Positions 9,939 to 17,042 of a stretch of DNA of 17,352 nt are shown here, one piece after another. Source of the DNA: Pseudaquidulcibacter sp964557085 (GTDB lineage: Bacteria > Pseudomonadota > Alphaproteobacteria > Caulobacterales > Aquidulcibacteraceae); assembly GCA_964557085.1 (NCBI GenBank), contig CAZKYS010000048.1:1-17352 (forward strand), in the 5' to 3' direction. Position numbers and translations under genes: made by a program. The notes under the pieces were generated by a model. The model saw only the letters and a list, made by a program, of their open reading frames with translations, did not search any database and was not told the origin of the DNA. Numbering within the stretch: the first letter of the stretch is position 1; every line of letters starts with the position of its first letter.

Positions 9939-11990
9939 ATGTCTAAAAATATTTCAATTACTTATGCATTGCTTTTGGGCGTATCATTACCAAGTTTAGC
10001 ATTTGCACAAAATGCCAAAGGCAATTCAGAAACAATTATAATCACTGCGCCGCGTCCATCTCTACCAAGTCAAAATGAAGTTAAAGGTTCAAGTGCTAAT
10101 AATGATGGCGCATATGATGCGGCTTCAGTTTTAGATAATAGTGCAGGCGTCGCAGTAATTAAAAATGGCACTCAGACTGGCATAATACAATTGCGCGGCC
10201 TTTCACAAGATAGGGTAAAAGTAGTTGTTGATGGCGTTGAAATTAACCCTGCGTGCCCAAATCATATGGATCCGCCACTTCATTATGTAGAGCCGCATCA
10301 AATTGAACAAATTGCAATTATTGCTGGTGTAACTTCGGTTGTAAATGGCGGTGATTCAATTGGCGGAACGGTGATTGTAAATACCAAAGCACCAAAATTT
10401 TCTAATTCTGGAACTAGTGAATTTGGCGGAAATCTATTCGGCAAATATATTGGTGCTAATAATGGTTATGAAGGTTCTGCAGATTTATCATTAGGGCTTG
10501 AAAATGCCGCTTTTTCAATTGCAACTGCAAAGCAATATGGTGAAGATATAAAGTATAAAGGCGGCAAAGCAAGTGATACAGGTTTTGAAATAAGAAACAG
10601 TAAAATTGAAGGTGCTTTGAAATTTTCTTCGCAAATTATTGGTTTGCAACTTGGTACTAAAAATTCACGAAATGTTGGAACGCCATCTTTGGCAATGGAT
10701 ATGGCGATTGATGATGCAACAAATGCGATTTTAAGTTTTAGTGGTGATTATTCTATAGGAAAAATTAGTGCGCGAATTTTTGAAAATGACATTAATCATG
10801 TCATGGATAATTACACAAATCGAACTTATACACCTTTAGCATCAAGAATGCGCGCCCCCGCTACAAGTCGTGATTATGGCTTTGCGATTGGTAATGAATT
10901 AAAGGCATTAGGTTCAATATTGCGGTTTGGGATTGATGGGCATCAGAATTTATTCAATGTCTATAGTCAAAATATAAGCACGAATATGAAAAGCGATCTT
11001 TTCAAAGATAGCAAACGCAATCGCCTTGGTATTTATGGCGAAATGGACCGCAAAATTAGCGAAAAACTTCGTATAGTCTTTGGTGCAAGATATGAGAATA
11101 TTAAAAGCGAAAGTGGCAATATTGAAAATATAATGATGATGGGGCTAAACCCTGCCAAACTTGCTTTTAACGCGCTTGATAAGACACGCAAAGATAATAA
11201 TTGGGATATTACCACAAGCGGACGCTTAAAATTAAATGATAACATTAGTTTTGAACTAGCGGCAGCACAAAAAACGCGCAGCCCAAGTTTGGTTGAACGA
11301 TATATATGGACACCATCATCTACTTATGGTGCTGCTGATGGTAGGAATTATATTGGTAATGTTGACTTAAATCCTGAGATTTCGCGCCAAATTTCAATAT
11401 TGGGTGATTTTTCTTTTGGAATGCTCCATTTAAAACAAAGTGTTTTCTTCAATAAGGTTGATGATTTTATTCAAGGTGTCGCAATTAGTGCTGCCCCTGA
11501 TGCAACTTTGAAATTTAGCAATATAAATGCCGAACTTTCAGGCGCTGAAACCACAATTTCATATATAATATCTGATAATCTTCGTCTTGATGGCAATGTT
11601 TCTTATGTTCGCGGTAAAAATACCACCAATGATGATAATCTGTATCGTATTGCCCCAATAAACGGCAATTTTGCGCTTACATATCAATTGGGTAATTTAG
11701 AAATTATTGGCGAAACTAAATTTGCCGCAAAACAAGATAAGGTTTCAAAATATAATAGCGAAGCAAAAAGCCCTGCATGGTCGATTTTAAACCTTCGCGG
11801 TCGTTATAATTTAAATGATGATACACGTATAAGTTTTGGTGTCGAAAATTTATTTGACAAATATTATTATGACCATTTGTCTGGCTTAAATCGTGTAAAT
11901 AATGTGGCACTTGGTGGAAGTTTGGCAATGGGCGTACATGTGCCAAATCCTGGACGTTTTGGTTATATTGGCTTGAATTATAGTTTTTAA
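9939..11990 (+). CDS. TonB-dependent outer-membrane copper receptor, OprC/NosA-like
   Basis: The 683-residue protein has a signal peptide (1-23, cut after AFA), a TonB-box-like ETIIITAPR (31-39), a plug domain (~55-150), and a beta barrel ending in the terminal aromatic of NYSF. Two features make it copper-type. ACPNHMDPP gives a CxxxM motif (Cys106, Met110), and NHVMDN gives HxM (His287, Met289). In Pseudomonas OprC the equivalent CxxxM/HxM residues form the copper site. NLFDKYYYDHLSGLNRV near the C-terminus also fits that clade. It should take up copper across the outer membrane with TonB-ExbBD energy. ATG 9939 is preceded by AGGG at 9930-9933, within a possible hairpin. The gene stands alone, facing regA across a shared terminator. 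The substrate is inferred from the motif residues. A general siderophore or cobalamin receptor is less likely. Confidence 0.88.
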   Translation: MSKNISITYALLLGVSLPSLAFAQNAKGNSETIIITAPRPSLPSQNEVKGSSANNDGAYDAASVLDNSAGVAVIKNGTQTGIIQLRGLSQDRVKVVVDGVEINPACPNHMDPPLHYVEPHQIEQIAIIAGVTSVVNGGDSIGGTVIVNTKAPKFSNSGTSEFGGNLFGKYIGANNGYEGSADLSLGLENAAFSIATAKQYGEDIKYKGGKASDTGFEIRNSKIEGALKFSSQIIGLQLGTKNSRNVGTPSLAMDMAIDDATNAILSFSGDYSIGKISARIFENDINHVMDNYTNRTYTPLASRMRAPATSRDYGFAIGNELKALGSILRFGIDGHQNLFNVYSQNISTNMKSDLFKDSKRNRLGIYGEMDRKISEKLRIVFGARYENIKSESGNIENIMMMGLNPAKLAFNALDKTRKDNNWDITTSGRLKLNDNISFELAAAQKTRSPSLVERYIWTPSSTYGAADGRNYIGNVDLNPEISRQISILGDFSFGMLHLKQSVFFNKVDDFIQGVAISAAPDATLKFSNINAELSGAETTISYIISDNLRLDGNVSYVRGKNTTNDDNLYRIAPINGNFALTYQLGNLEIIGETKFAAKQDKVSKYNSEAKSPAWSILNLRGRYNLNDDTRISFGVENLFDKYYYDHLSGLNRVNNVALGGSLAMGVHVPNPGRFGYIGLNYSF

Positions 11991-12025
11991 ATTACCCACC
12001 CCTCAAAATCGGGTATTTTCAAGTG

Positions 12026-12059
12026 AAAATCGCGGAACTTGTTTTCCGCGATTTTATTT
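12026..12059. terminator. Shared convergent terminator between the copper receptor and regA
   Basis: AAAATCGCGGAA (12026-12037) and TTCCGCGATTTT (12044-12055) form a perfect 12-bp stem with a six-base loop CTTGTT. ATTTT follows on the + side. Because the arms begin and end in A4/T4, the hairpin can act in both directions. The TAA stop of regA (12054-12056) lies within the right arm. Confidence 0.8.
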
Positions 12060-12578
12060 TACAGGCTGTTTTTGAAGCTTTCTTGCCAATGTGCGGCGAT
12101 GCAGCCCAAGGCGGCGTGCAGTTTCCGAAATATTGTAATTGGTATCAATCAAAGTTTCTTGAATTCTTTCCCATTCAAGGTTTTTTATAGTTGATTGACG
12201 ATTGGTTATTTCAATATCTGTTCGCCCTTTTGTTGCACCAAAAGCTTCCAAAATATCATTTGCATTCGCAGGTTTTGCAAGATAGTGACAAGCACCAAGC
12301 TTCATAGCCTCTACAGCAGTATTTATACTTGCATAGCCCGTTAAAACCACGATTTTCATGTCAGGATTAATGGCAATTAATTCCTTTGTAACTTCAAGGC
12401 CATTGCTTTGATTAAGGCGTAAATCAACAATTGCAAATTCTGGTAATTGTGATTCAGCTATTAGTTTTGCACCGTTTAAATCGCTTGCAATTAGTGCCAA
12501 ATAACCGCGTTTAATGAAAGATGAAGCCAAGGCACTTGCAAGTGAAACATCATCATCTACAACAAGAATTTTCTTCAT
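12054..12578 (-). CDS. regA: RegA/PrrA/ActR-family redox response regulator
   Basis: The 174-residue protein has an N-terminal receiver domain and a C-terminal Fis-like helix-turn-helix. The receiver shows the acidic pocket (Asp8-Asp10), phosphoacceptor Asp52 in IVDLRL, Thr80 and Lys102 in AKPA. The DNA-binding end (~148-168) reads NISETARRLGLHRRTLARKL, nearly the RegA/PrrA/ActR signature, and the length is close to the usual ~180. In alphaproteobacteria this family responds to redox state through RegB and controls respiration, carbon and nitrogen fixation and, in phototrophs, photosynthesis. It begins one base after the regB stop. Its ribosome site AAGGTG (12586-12591) lies inside the end of regB, so the two are likely coupled. 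No photosynthesis gene is visible, so a respiratory role is the simpler guess. Confidence 0.9.
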   Translation of the reverse strand: MKKILVVDDDVSLASALASSFIKRGYLALIASDLNGAKLIAESQLPEFAIVDLRLNQSNGLEVTKELIAINPDMKIVVLTGYASINTAVEAMKLGACHYLAKPANANDILEAFGATKGRTDIEITNRQSTIKNLEWERIQETLIDTNYNISETARRLGLHRRTLARKLQKQPVK

Positions 12579-12579
12579 A

Positions 12580-13890
12580 TTATTGCACCTTAATTGCCGC
12601 TTTTGGAATTACCAATTTAACAATAGAGCCTGCCGATTTAGGCTTGTTCTGCACTAAAATTTCACCTCCAATATACTTTAATGTGTTTGTTACTAGAAAC
12701 AATCCTAAACCATGGCCATTTTCAGTCTTGGAAGTATTAAAGGGGGTTCCAATTTTTGTTATTTTTTGTTGATCAAACCCTTTTCCAAAATCCTCAAATT
12801 CAATTTTAAATTCACCATCAGTTTCGTTGGCACGAATTATAACTTTTGAATTATTATTTAGTTTCGAAGCTTCAAAGGCATTGTTCAAAATATTGGTAAT
12901 TGATTGACCTAAATTTTTGTCGCAAAAACAATTAATTGCTTTTATATTTATTTCACGAATTAAGTCAGGCGCAAAGGAATTCATTTTTAACCATTCATCT
13001 GCCACTTGATTAATGAATTCACAAATATCGCAGGCCTTCGCACTTTCGGCGCGGCTTGCACCTGACGATGCCAAAATATCTGATAATCGGGTTTTGCAAA
13101 GATTTAATTGGTCAAGCATTTTCTCAATTTCAGAGTTTCGTTCTGCCTTGCCTTTTGGTGGGCCAAATTCCTGCCAATCAGAAAGAATGACTGAAAGTGT
13201 TGCCATCGGGGTTCCTAATTCATGCGCAGCGCCAGTTGTAAGGAGGCCAAGGCGAACCAATTCTTGTTCTTCGAATGCTTTTTTGTTGGCTTCGCGCAAT
13301 AAAGCTGCCTTTATTCTAAGGGTTTCAGAAATACGATTTACAAAAAACACCAATAATAAAGAACTTAAAAAATAGGCAAACATCATTCCTTGAATATGCA
13401 TATCAAAGAATGAAGTATGGCGCATATTATGAATAATGATTGGGCTTTCAAATAATTCGAGTGCTATGTAAACGGCAATATTAAAACCAAAAACTCCCCA
13501 TGCTAAATTAGGTGGTAACATTAACGAGCCAAGCATGAGCGGAACAATTAATAGCCCTGCAAATGGATTAGATGGGCCGCCTGTTTGGTTCAAAATTAAA
13601 AAAAGAAATGCAATATCAACCAATAACCACACAAAAATATGTAAATCTGTTATTTTAGATCTTGCACGCCCCATTAAAAAAGAATGGAAATTAAAAACTA
13701 CGAAGATTGCAATTTCACCATAAATTACGCGCACAGGCATCATAATATCTGCAAAAAAATATGCGATTGTTGAAAGTGCGAAATAGCAAATTATTGATGA
13801 AGTTCGAAATAATGTAAGTAATTTAAAATTGGAACGCGAGGCATTATCTTTGGCATATTCTTCTTCAAGGTTTAAGTTTGTTTCAGGCAT
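12580..13890 (-). CDS. regB: RegB/PrrB/ActS-family redox sensor histidine kinase
   Basis: This 436-residue inner-membrane kinase has about six hydrophobic segments (~25-185). Between them lies NQTGGPSNPF: the heptapeptide GGPSNPF at 104-110 is the quinone-sensing motif of RegB. The H-box is GAAHELGTPMATL with His223 as phosphorylation site. Cys265 (NLCKTRLSDIL) sits about where the redox-active cysteine of Rhodobacter RegB lies (Cys265, His225 there), though alignment by eye is loose. The ATPase domain has the N-box NILNNAFEAS (Asn336), DFGKGF, GTPF and GHGLGL. It should phosphorylate RegA according to quinone or oxygen state. There is no Shine-Dalgarno before ATG 13890, and a possible promoter abuts the start, so the message may be leaderless. 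The senC/sco gene often found with regBA is absent here. Confidence 0.9.
   Translation of the reverse strand: MPETNLNLEEEYAKDNASRSNFKLLTLFRTSSIICYFALSTIAYFFADIMMPVRVIYGEIAIFVVFNFHSFLMGRARSKITDLHIFVWLLVDIAFLFLILNQTGGPSNPFAGLLIVPLMLGSLMLPPNLAWGVFGFNIAVYIALELFESPIIIHNMRHTSFFDMHIQGMMFAYFLSSLLLVFFVNRISETLRIKAALLREANKKAFEEQELVRLGLLTTGAAHELGTPMATLSVILSDWQEFGPPKGKAERNSEIEKMLDQLNLCKTRLSDILASSGASRAESAKACDICEFINQVADEWLKMNSFAPDLIREINIKAINCFCDKNLGQSITNILNNAFEASKLNNNSKVIIRANETDGEFKIEFEDFGKGFDQQKITKIGTPFNTSKTENGHGLGLFLVTNTLKYIGGEILVQNKPKSAGSIVKLVIPKAAIKVQ
12586..12591 (-). promoter_or_regulatory. Ribosome binding site of regA inside regB
   Basis: Read on the - strand, AAGGTG stands about seven bases before the regA ATG and within the last codons of regB. 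This fits co-transcription and coupled translation, and fixes the regA start. Confidence 0.65.
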
Positions 13891-13895
13891 AATTT

Positions 13896-13925
13896 ATAAT
13901 AGCAAAAATAATGCCCAATTAGCAA
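13896..13925 (-). promoter_or_regulatory. Possible regB promoter giving a leaderless message
   Basis: On the - strand, TTGCTA (13925-13920) and TATTAT (13901-13896) are 18 bp apart, and only five bases separate TATTAT from the regB ATG. Transcription would begin at or next to the start codon. This agrees with the lack of a ribosome site, but the -35 match is only partial and the DNA is AT-rich. Confidence 0.3.
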
Positions 13926-13997
13926 ATCAGAACTAGTTATTGTCATTCACCAACGCTAATTTAAATTTTTCAATTCGCAATTAATATCATAGCAGCA

Positions 13998-14378
13998 TCA
14001 AATCCGCTTCCATGCAACTGATTTACATAATAAACCACTCATTATACAGCCCTTGGTTGTCATTTTATCGCCTGCGATATTAAGCTTGAATTTGAAATTC
14101 ATATTGCGTTGTGGGTCGTATGCAGTTCCTAGATATGTTCCTGCGCCTTTATTGTTTATTTTCATTACCAAAACATCACCGACTTTTTCGGTTTTCCAAT
14201 TTGGTTTTATCCAGATATTTTTTGCGCAAAAATCTTGTCCGCATTTGGATATTGTAACATGGGCAATACCATCAGATCTTGCCCAATTACCAAACATTTG
14301 ATTTTCATCAGCTTTGGCAATGTTTGGCGTAATAATTCCAATAAATATCGATAATCTAAGCAATATAATCTTTTTCAT
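13998..14378 (-). CDS. Secreted DUF2147 family protein
   Basis: The 126-residue protein starts at ATG 14378, preceded by AGAGAG about eight bases upstream; a longer frame back to 14441 has no such site. Residues 1-23 form a signal peptide ending AKA, so the protein is exported, probably to the periplasm. The mature part follows the DUF2147 pattern: GNWARSDGIAHVTISKCG at the start, GTAYDPQRN in the middle and KGCIMSGLLCKSVAWKRI at the end. Four cysteines (46, 51, 111, 118) are placed to form disulfides. Members have a small beta-barrel-like fold and no agreed function. It lies 107 bp upstream of regB on the same strand, and is divergent from the DUF1295 gene with 95 bp between their starts. 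A link to either neighbour is not shown. Confidence 0.82.
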   Translation of the reverse strand: MKKIILLRLSIFIGIITPNIAKADENQMFGNWARSDGIAHVTISKCGQDFCAKNIWIKPNWKTEKVGDVLVMKINNKGAGTYLGTAYDPQRNMNFKFKLNIAGDKMTTKGCIMSGLLCKSVAWKRI

Positions 14379-14473
14379 TTTTTCTCTCTTAAAAATGATA
14401 CGCCCGAATAATAAATTTGGATTAATTGAACCATATTCCAATTATCGCCGTATATATTTCAAAAAGGCAAATT

Positions 14474-15244
14474 ATGGAAAATTTCTACATCATTTCATTT
14501 CTTGGCGCGTCATTAATAATGGCAATCGCGTTTTTTGTTGAAACTAAAACTGGTTCTAGTGGCTATATTGATTCAATATGGGCATTAAATGTTGGTTTCT
14601 TTAGTATTCTGGCGGCACTTCCGTTCAATAATTTGCGTGTTGTAATTATTGCAATTTTGGTTGTTTTTTGGGCCTTAAGATTGGGCGGGTATATTTTTAT
14701 AAGAACAAAAAAACTACCCGATGACCCACGATATAATGAGCTTAAAAAAGAATGGGGTAAAAAAGCATCTATAAATCTATTCTTATTTTTGCAAATACAG
14801 GCTGTGTGTGCTTTCGTGTTAATATGTGCCGTTCGTATGGGAATAACAAGAAGCAATGCAGATTGGCAATTAATTGACACAATTGCATTATCAATCGCTT
14901 TAATTGGCCTAATCGGTGAGGCGATTGCCGATAATCAATTAAGCCAATTCAAAGCAAATAATCCACCAAAATCTATATGTAATGTCGGTTTATGGCGTTT
15001 AAGCCGTCACCCGAATTATTTTTTTGAATTTGTCTTTTGGTGTGGAATAAGTCTTTTTGCCTTTGATTTTGTTTCGCTTAATTCATGGGCGATAATGGCC
15101 TTATTTGCGCCTTTTATGATGTATTATTTGCTTAATTATGCATCAGGAATTCCGCCGCTTGAAAAATATATGCTGCAAAGCCGTGGTGATAAATTCAAAG
15201 AATATATGAAAACCACCCGCCCATTCTTTCCGTTTCCAAAATAA
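14474..15244 (+). CDS. DUF1295 integral membrane protein (steroid 5-alpha-reductase-like fold)
   Basis: The 256-residue protein is mostly hydrophobic, with roughly six or seven membrane segments. The family signature is clear: GEAIADNQLSQFK (149-161), then GLWRLSRHPNYFFEF (172-186), the motif shared with steroid reductases and isoprenylcysteine methyltransferases. A DUF1295 protein usually accompanies CFA-synthase-like methyltransferases, FAD amine oxidases and DUF1365 proteins, so it probably acts on membrane fatty acyl chains, perhaps as a reductase. No activity is established. I chose ATG 14474 because AAGG (14464-14467) precedes it well; a TTG at 14426 would add 16 residues without support. 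The stop is 11 bp before the methyltransferase start, so the two form an operon. Confidence 0.85.
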   Translation: MENFYIISFLGASLIMAIAFFVETKTGSSGYIDSIWALNVGFFSILAALPFNNLRVVIIAILVVFWALRLGGYIFIRTKKLPDDPRYNELKKEWGKKASINLFLFLQIQAVCAFVLICAVRMGITRSNADWQLIDTIALSIALIGLIGEAIADNQLSQFKANNPPKSICNVGLWRLSRHPNYFFEFVFWCGISLFAFDFVSLNSWAIMALFAPFMMYYLLNYASGIPPLEKYMLQSRGDKFKEYMKTTRPFFPFPK

Positions 15245-15255
15245 AAGGTGATGCC

Positions 15256-16275
15256 ATGAATATGATTGCGAATATTATCAAAACCGCCGAACGCGCACCT
15301 TTACCAGATTCAATCATAGAGGCAGGTATTGAGTTTTTGGTCTCGCGCACCAAATCGCGCCTTGAAAACACGCCAATTGATGAAGAAAAATTCGCAAGGG
15401 AAATGGCAAATTTCCCAATTGCAACACATACAGAAGACGCAAATAAACAGCATTATGAAGTTCCTGCGCGCTTTTTTGAATTAAGTTTGGGCGCAAATAA
15501 AAAATATTCATCGTGCCTTTTTAATAATGCAAATAATTTGGATGATGCCGAAATTGAGGCTTTGCAAGAAACCTGTGTAAATGCGCAATTAAAAGATGGG
15601 CAAGATATTCTGGAACTTGGATGTGGATGGGGTTCTTTGTCGCTTTATATGGCAAAGAATTTTCCAAATTCACGCATAATATCGGTTTCAAATTCAAACT
15701 CGCAACGCCAGTTTATTGAAGCGCAGGCCCGAAAATTGGCTTTGGAAAATCTTGAAATTATAACTTGTGATATGAATGATTTTTCAATTGATAAAAAGTT
15801 TGACCGTGTGGTTTCCGTTGAAATGTTTGAACACATGTCAAATTGGGAACAATTATTGAGAAAAGTTCATAGCTGGCTAAAAGATGATGGGCGTTTATTC
15901 ATTCATATTTTTACCCACAAATCACATTCATATAGATTTTGCGTTGATGACCCTGATGATTGGATTGGTCAATATTTCTTCAGTGGTGGAATTATGCCAT
16001 CACATGATTTGATTAATCATTTCCCAAATCTGTTTAAAGTCGAAGAAAACATTAAATGGAATGGCGAAAATTATTCCAAGACTGCATATGGATGGCTTAA
16101 TAATTTTGATAATAATCGCCCTGAAATCGATATGATTTTTAAATCAACCTATGGCGATGATTGGCAGGTTTGGGTTAAAAGATGGCGTTTATTCTTTTTG
16201 GCAACTGCGGGGCTTTTTGGATATAATAAAGGGAATGAATGGTTTGTTTCGCATTATAGGCTTATCAAAGCCTAA
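15256..16275 (+). CDS. CFA-synthase-like SAM-dependent phospholipid acyl-chain methyltransferase (possibly UfaM-type)
   Basis: This 339-residue soluble enzyme is shorter than the classical ~380-residue cyclopropane fatty acid synthase. It has HYEVPARFFELSLG (66-79), KYSSC with Cys87, the SAM motif ELGCGWGSLSLY (120-131), VSVEMFEHM with Glu192, FIHIFTHKSH with His217, FFSGGIMPS (241-249) and NYSKT with Tyr273. Glu192, His217 and Tyr273 match active-site positions of E. coli CFA synthase, while Cys87 sits one place later in the KYSSC motif. FFSGGIMPS, where CFA synthases have an IFPGG-like stretch, suggests the clade that includes UfaM of Rhodobacter. UfaM methylates vaccenoyl phospholipid on the way to furan fatty acids. 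AAAGGTG (15244-15250) sets the start. Its stop overlaps that of the convergent DUF1365 gene. Whether it makes cyclopropane or a methylated alkene cannot be told from sequence alone. Confidence 0.85.
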   Translation: MNMIANIIKTAERAPLPDSIIEAGIEFLVSRTKSRLENTPIDEEKFAREMANFPIATHTEDANKQHYEVPARFFELSLGANKKYSSCLFNNANNLDDAEIEALQETCVNAQLKDGQDILELGCGWGSLSLYMAKNFPNSRIISVSNSNSQRQFIEAQARKLALENLEIITCDMNDFSIDKKFDRVVSVEMFEHMSNWEQLLRKVHSWLKDDGRLFIHIFTHKSHSYRFCVDDPDDWIGQYFFSGGIMPSHDLINHFPNLFKVEENIKWNGENYSKTAYGWLNNFDNNRPEIDMIFKSTYGDDWQVWVKRWRLFFLATAGLFGYNKGNEWFVSHYRLIKA

Positions 16276-17042
16276 TTAACGCTTGATGATGATTTTGGGG
16301 TTGGTGGTTTGGGTTTTAAAAATATGCCCTTAAAAATTATTTTTAATGCTTCCCAATGAATTCCCATAACAACCATTATTGTCATAAATGGTAATTTGAA
16401 AAATAATTTAATAAGTTCGCCATCATTAAAATTTAAAGCATTGGCATTGAAACTGGCAAAAAGGAATTTAGTTTTTTGCCCGTTTTCAATTTTGTTTAGA
16501 ATGATTGTAAGTTGAAATTTTTCACCCGGTAAATGCAATTTAAAACTATATTCCATGCCCTTTGTGTCCATAAAGGGTGAAACATGAAGTTGCTTTGGTG
16601 CATCATGTTCACGGGTGTTTTCATTGGCTTTTATAATATAAGTATGGCGATCACCAAAAGTATTGTTTACTTCATATAAGATTGCGCGAATTTCGCCATT
16701 AATATCTTCTATAAAATAGATGCTTATAGGGTTGAAAACAAAACCCAAAACACGTGGCATAGCCATAAGATAGATTTTGCAACCATCATTTTCTATTTTG
16801 TTTTCATCAAGAAAAGTTCGAATTCGTTGTGATAAATTTTGCTTATTATCACCTTGAATAGGGCCATGATCTTTTTCGTAAAAACTAAAAATATTAAATT
16901 GATTTTTTGAAAAATACCTGTGGCCTGATAATTCATCATCTAAATCAATTAGAATTTGGAAGATCTGATAGTGCAATTCATGCACTTTTGGAAAAAACCT
17001 TTTGTGATAGGTTTCACCAAAATATATTGCGGGCTTAATCAT
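16272..17042 (-). CDS. DUF1365 family protein
   Basis: The 256-residue protein starts at ATG 17042. I prefer this to the upstream ATG at 17093 because MIKPAIYFGETYHKRFFP is the usual beginning of the family, and because the start overlaps the preceding stop in ATGATTAA. All family landmarks are present: IFSFYEKDHG (ending at 60), PRVLGFVFNP (96-105), YEVNNTFGDRH (123-133), HVSPFMD (153-159) and GIHWEALK (227-234). Its biochemical function is not firmly known. It is nearly always coupled with an FAD amine oxidase and a CFA-like methyltransferase, and I recall a Rhodobacter homologue being linked to the furan fatty acid pathway (unverified). The C-terminus is proline/serine-rich and its TAG overlaps the methyltransferase TAA tail to tail. 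Confidence 0.85.
   Translation of the reverse strand: MIKPAIYFGETYHKRFFPKVHELHYQIFQILIDLDDELSGHRYFSKNQFNIFSFYEKDHGPIQGDNKQNLSQRIRTFLDENKIENDGCKIYLMAMPRVLGFVFNPISIYFIEDINGEIRAILYEVNNTFGDRHTYIIKANENTREHDAPKQLHVSPFMDTKGMEYSFKLHLPGEKFQLTIILNKIENGQKTKFLFASFNANALNFNDGELIKLFFKLPFMTIMVVMGIHWEALKIIFKGIFLKPKPPTPKSSSSVN

Noticed and set aside
13013..13375. Open frame of about 120 codons on the + strand inside regB
   Set aside because: It lies wholly within a convincing histidine kinase and has no recognisable motif or ribosome site.
14379..14473. Singlet-oxygen sigma factor (TGATCC...TAAGA type) or standard promoter before the DUF1295 gene
   Set aside because: TGATAC at 14396-14401 has no TAAGA at the proper distance. 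TTGAAC (14426-14431) with TATATA (14451-14456) has a 19-bp spacer and would leave only about 11 bases before the start, too weak to annotate.
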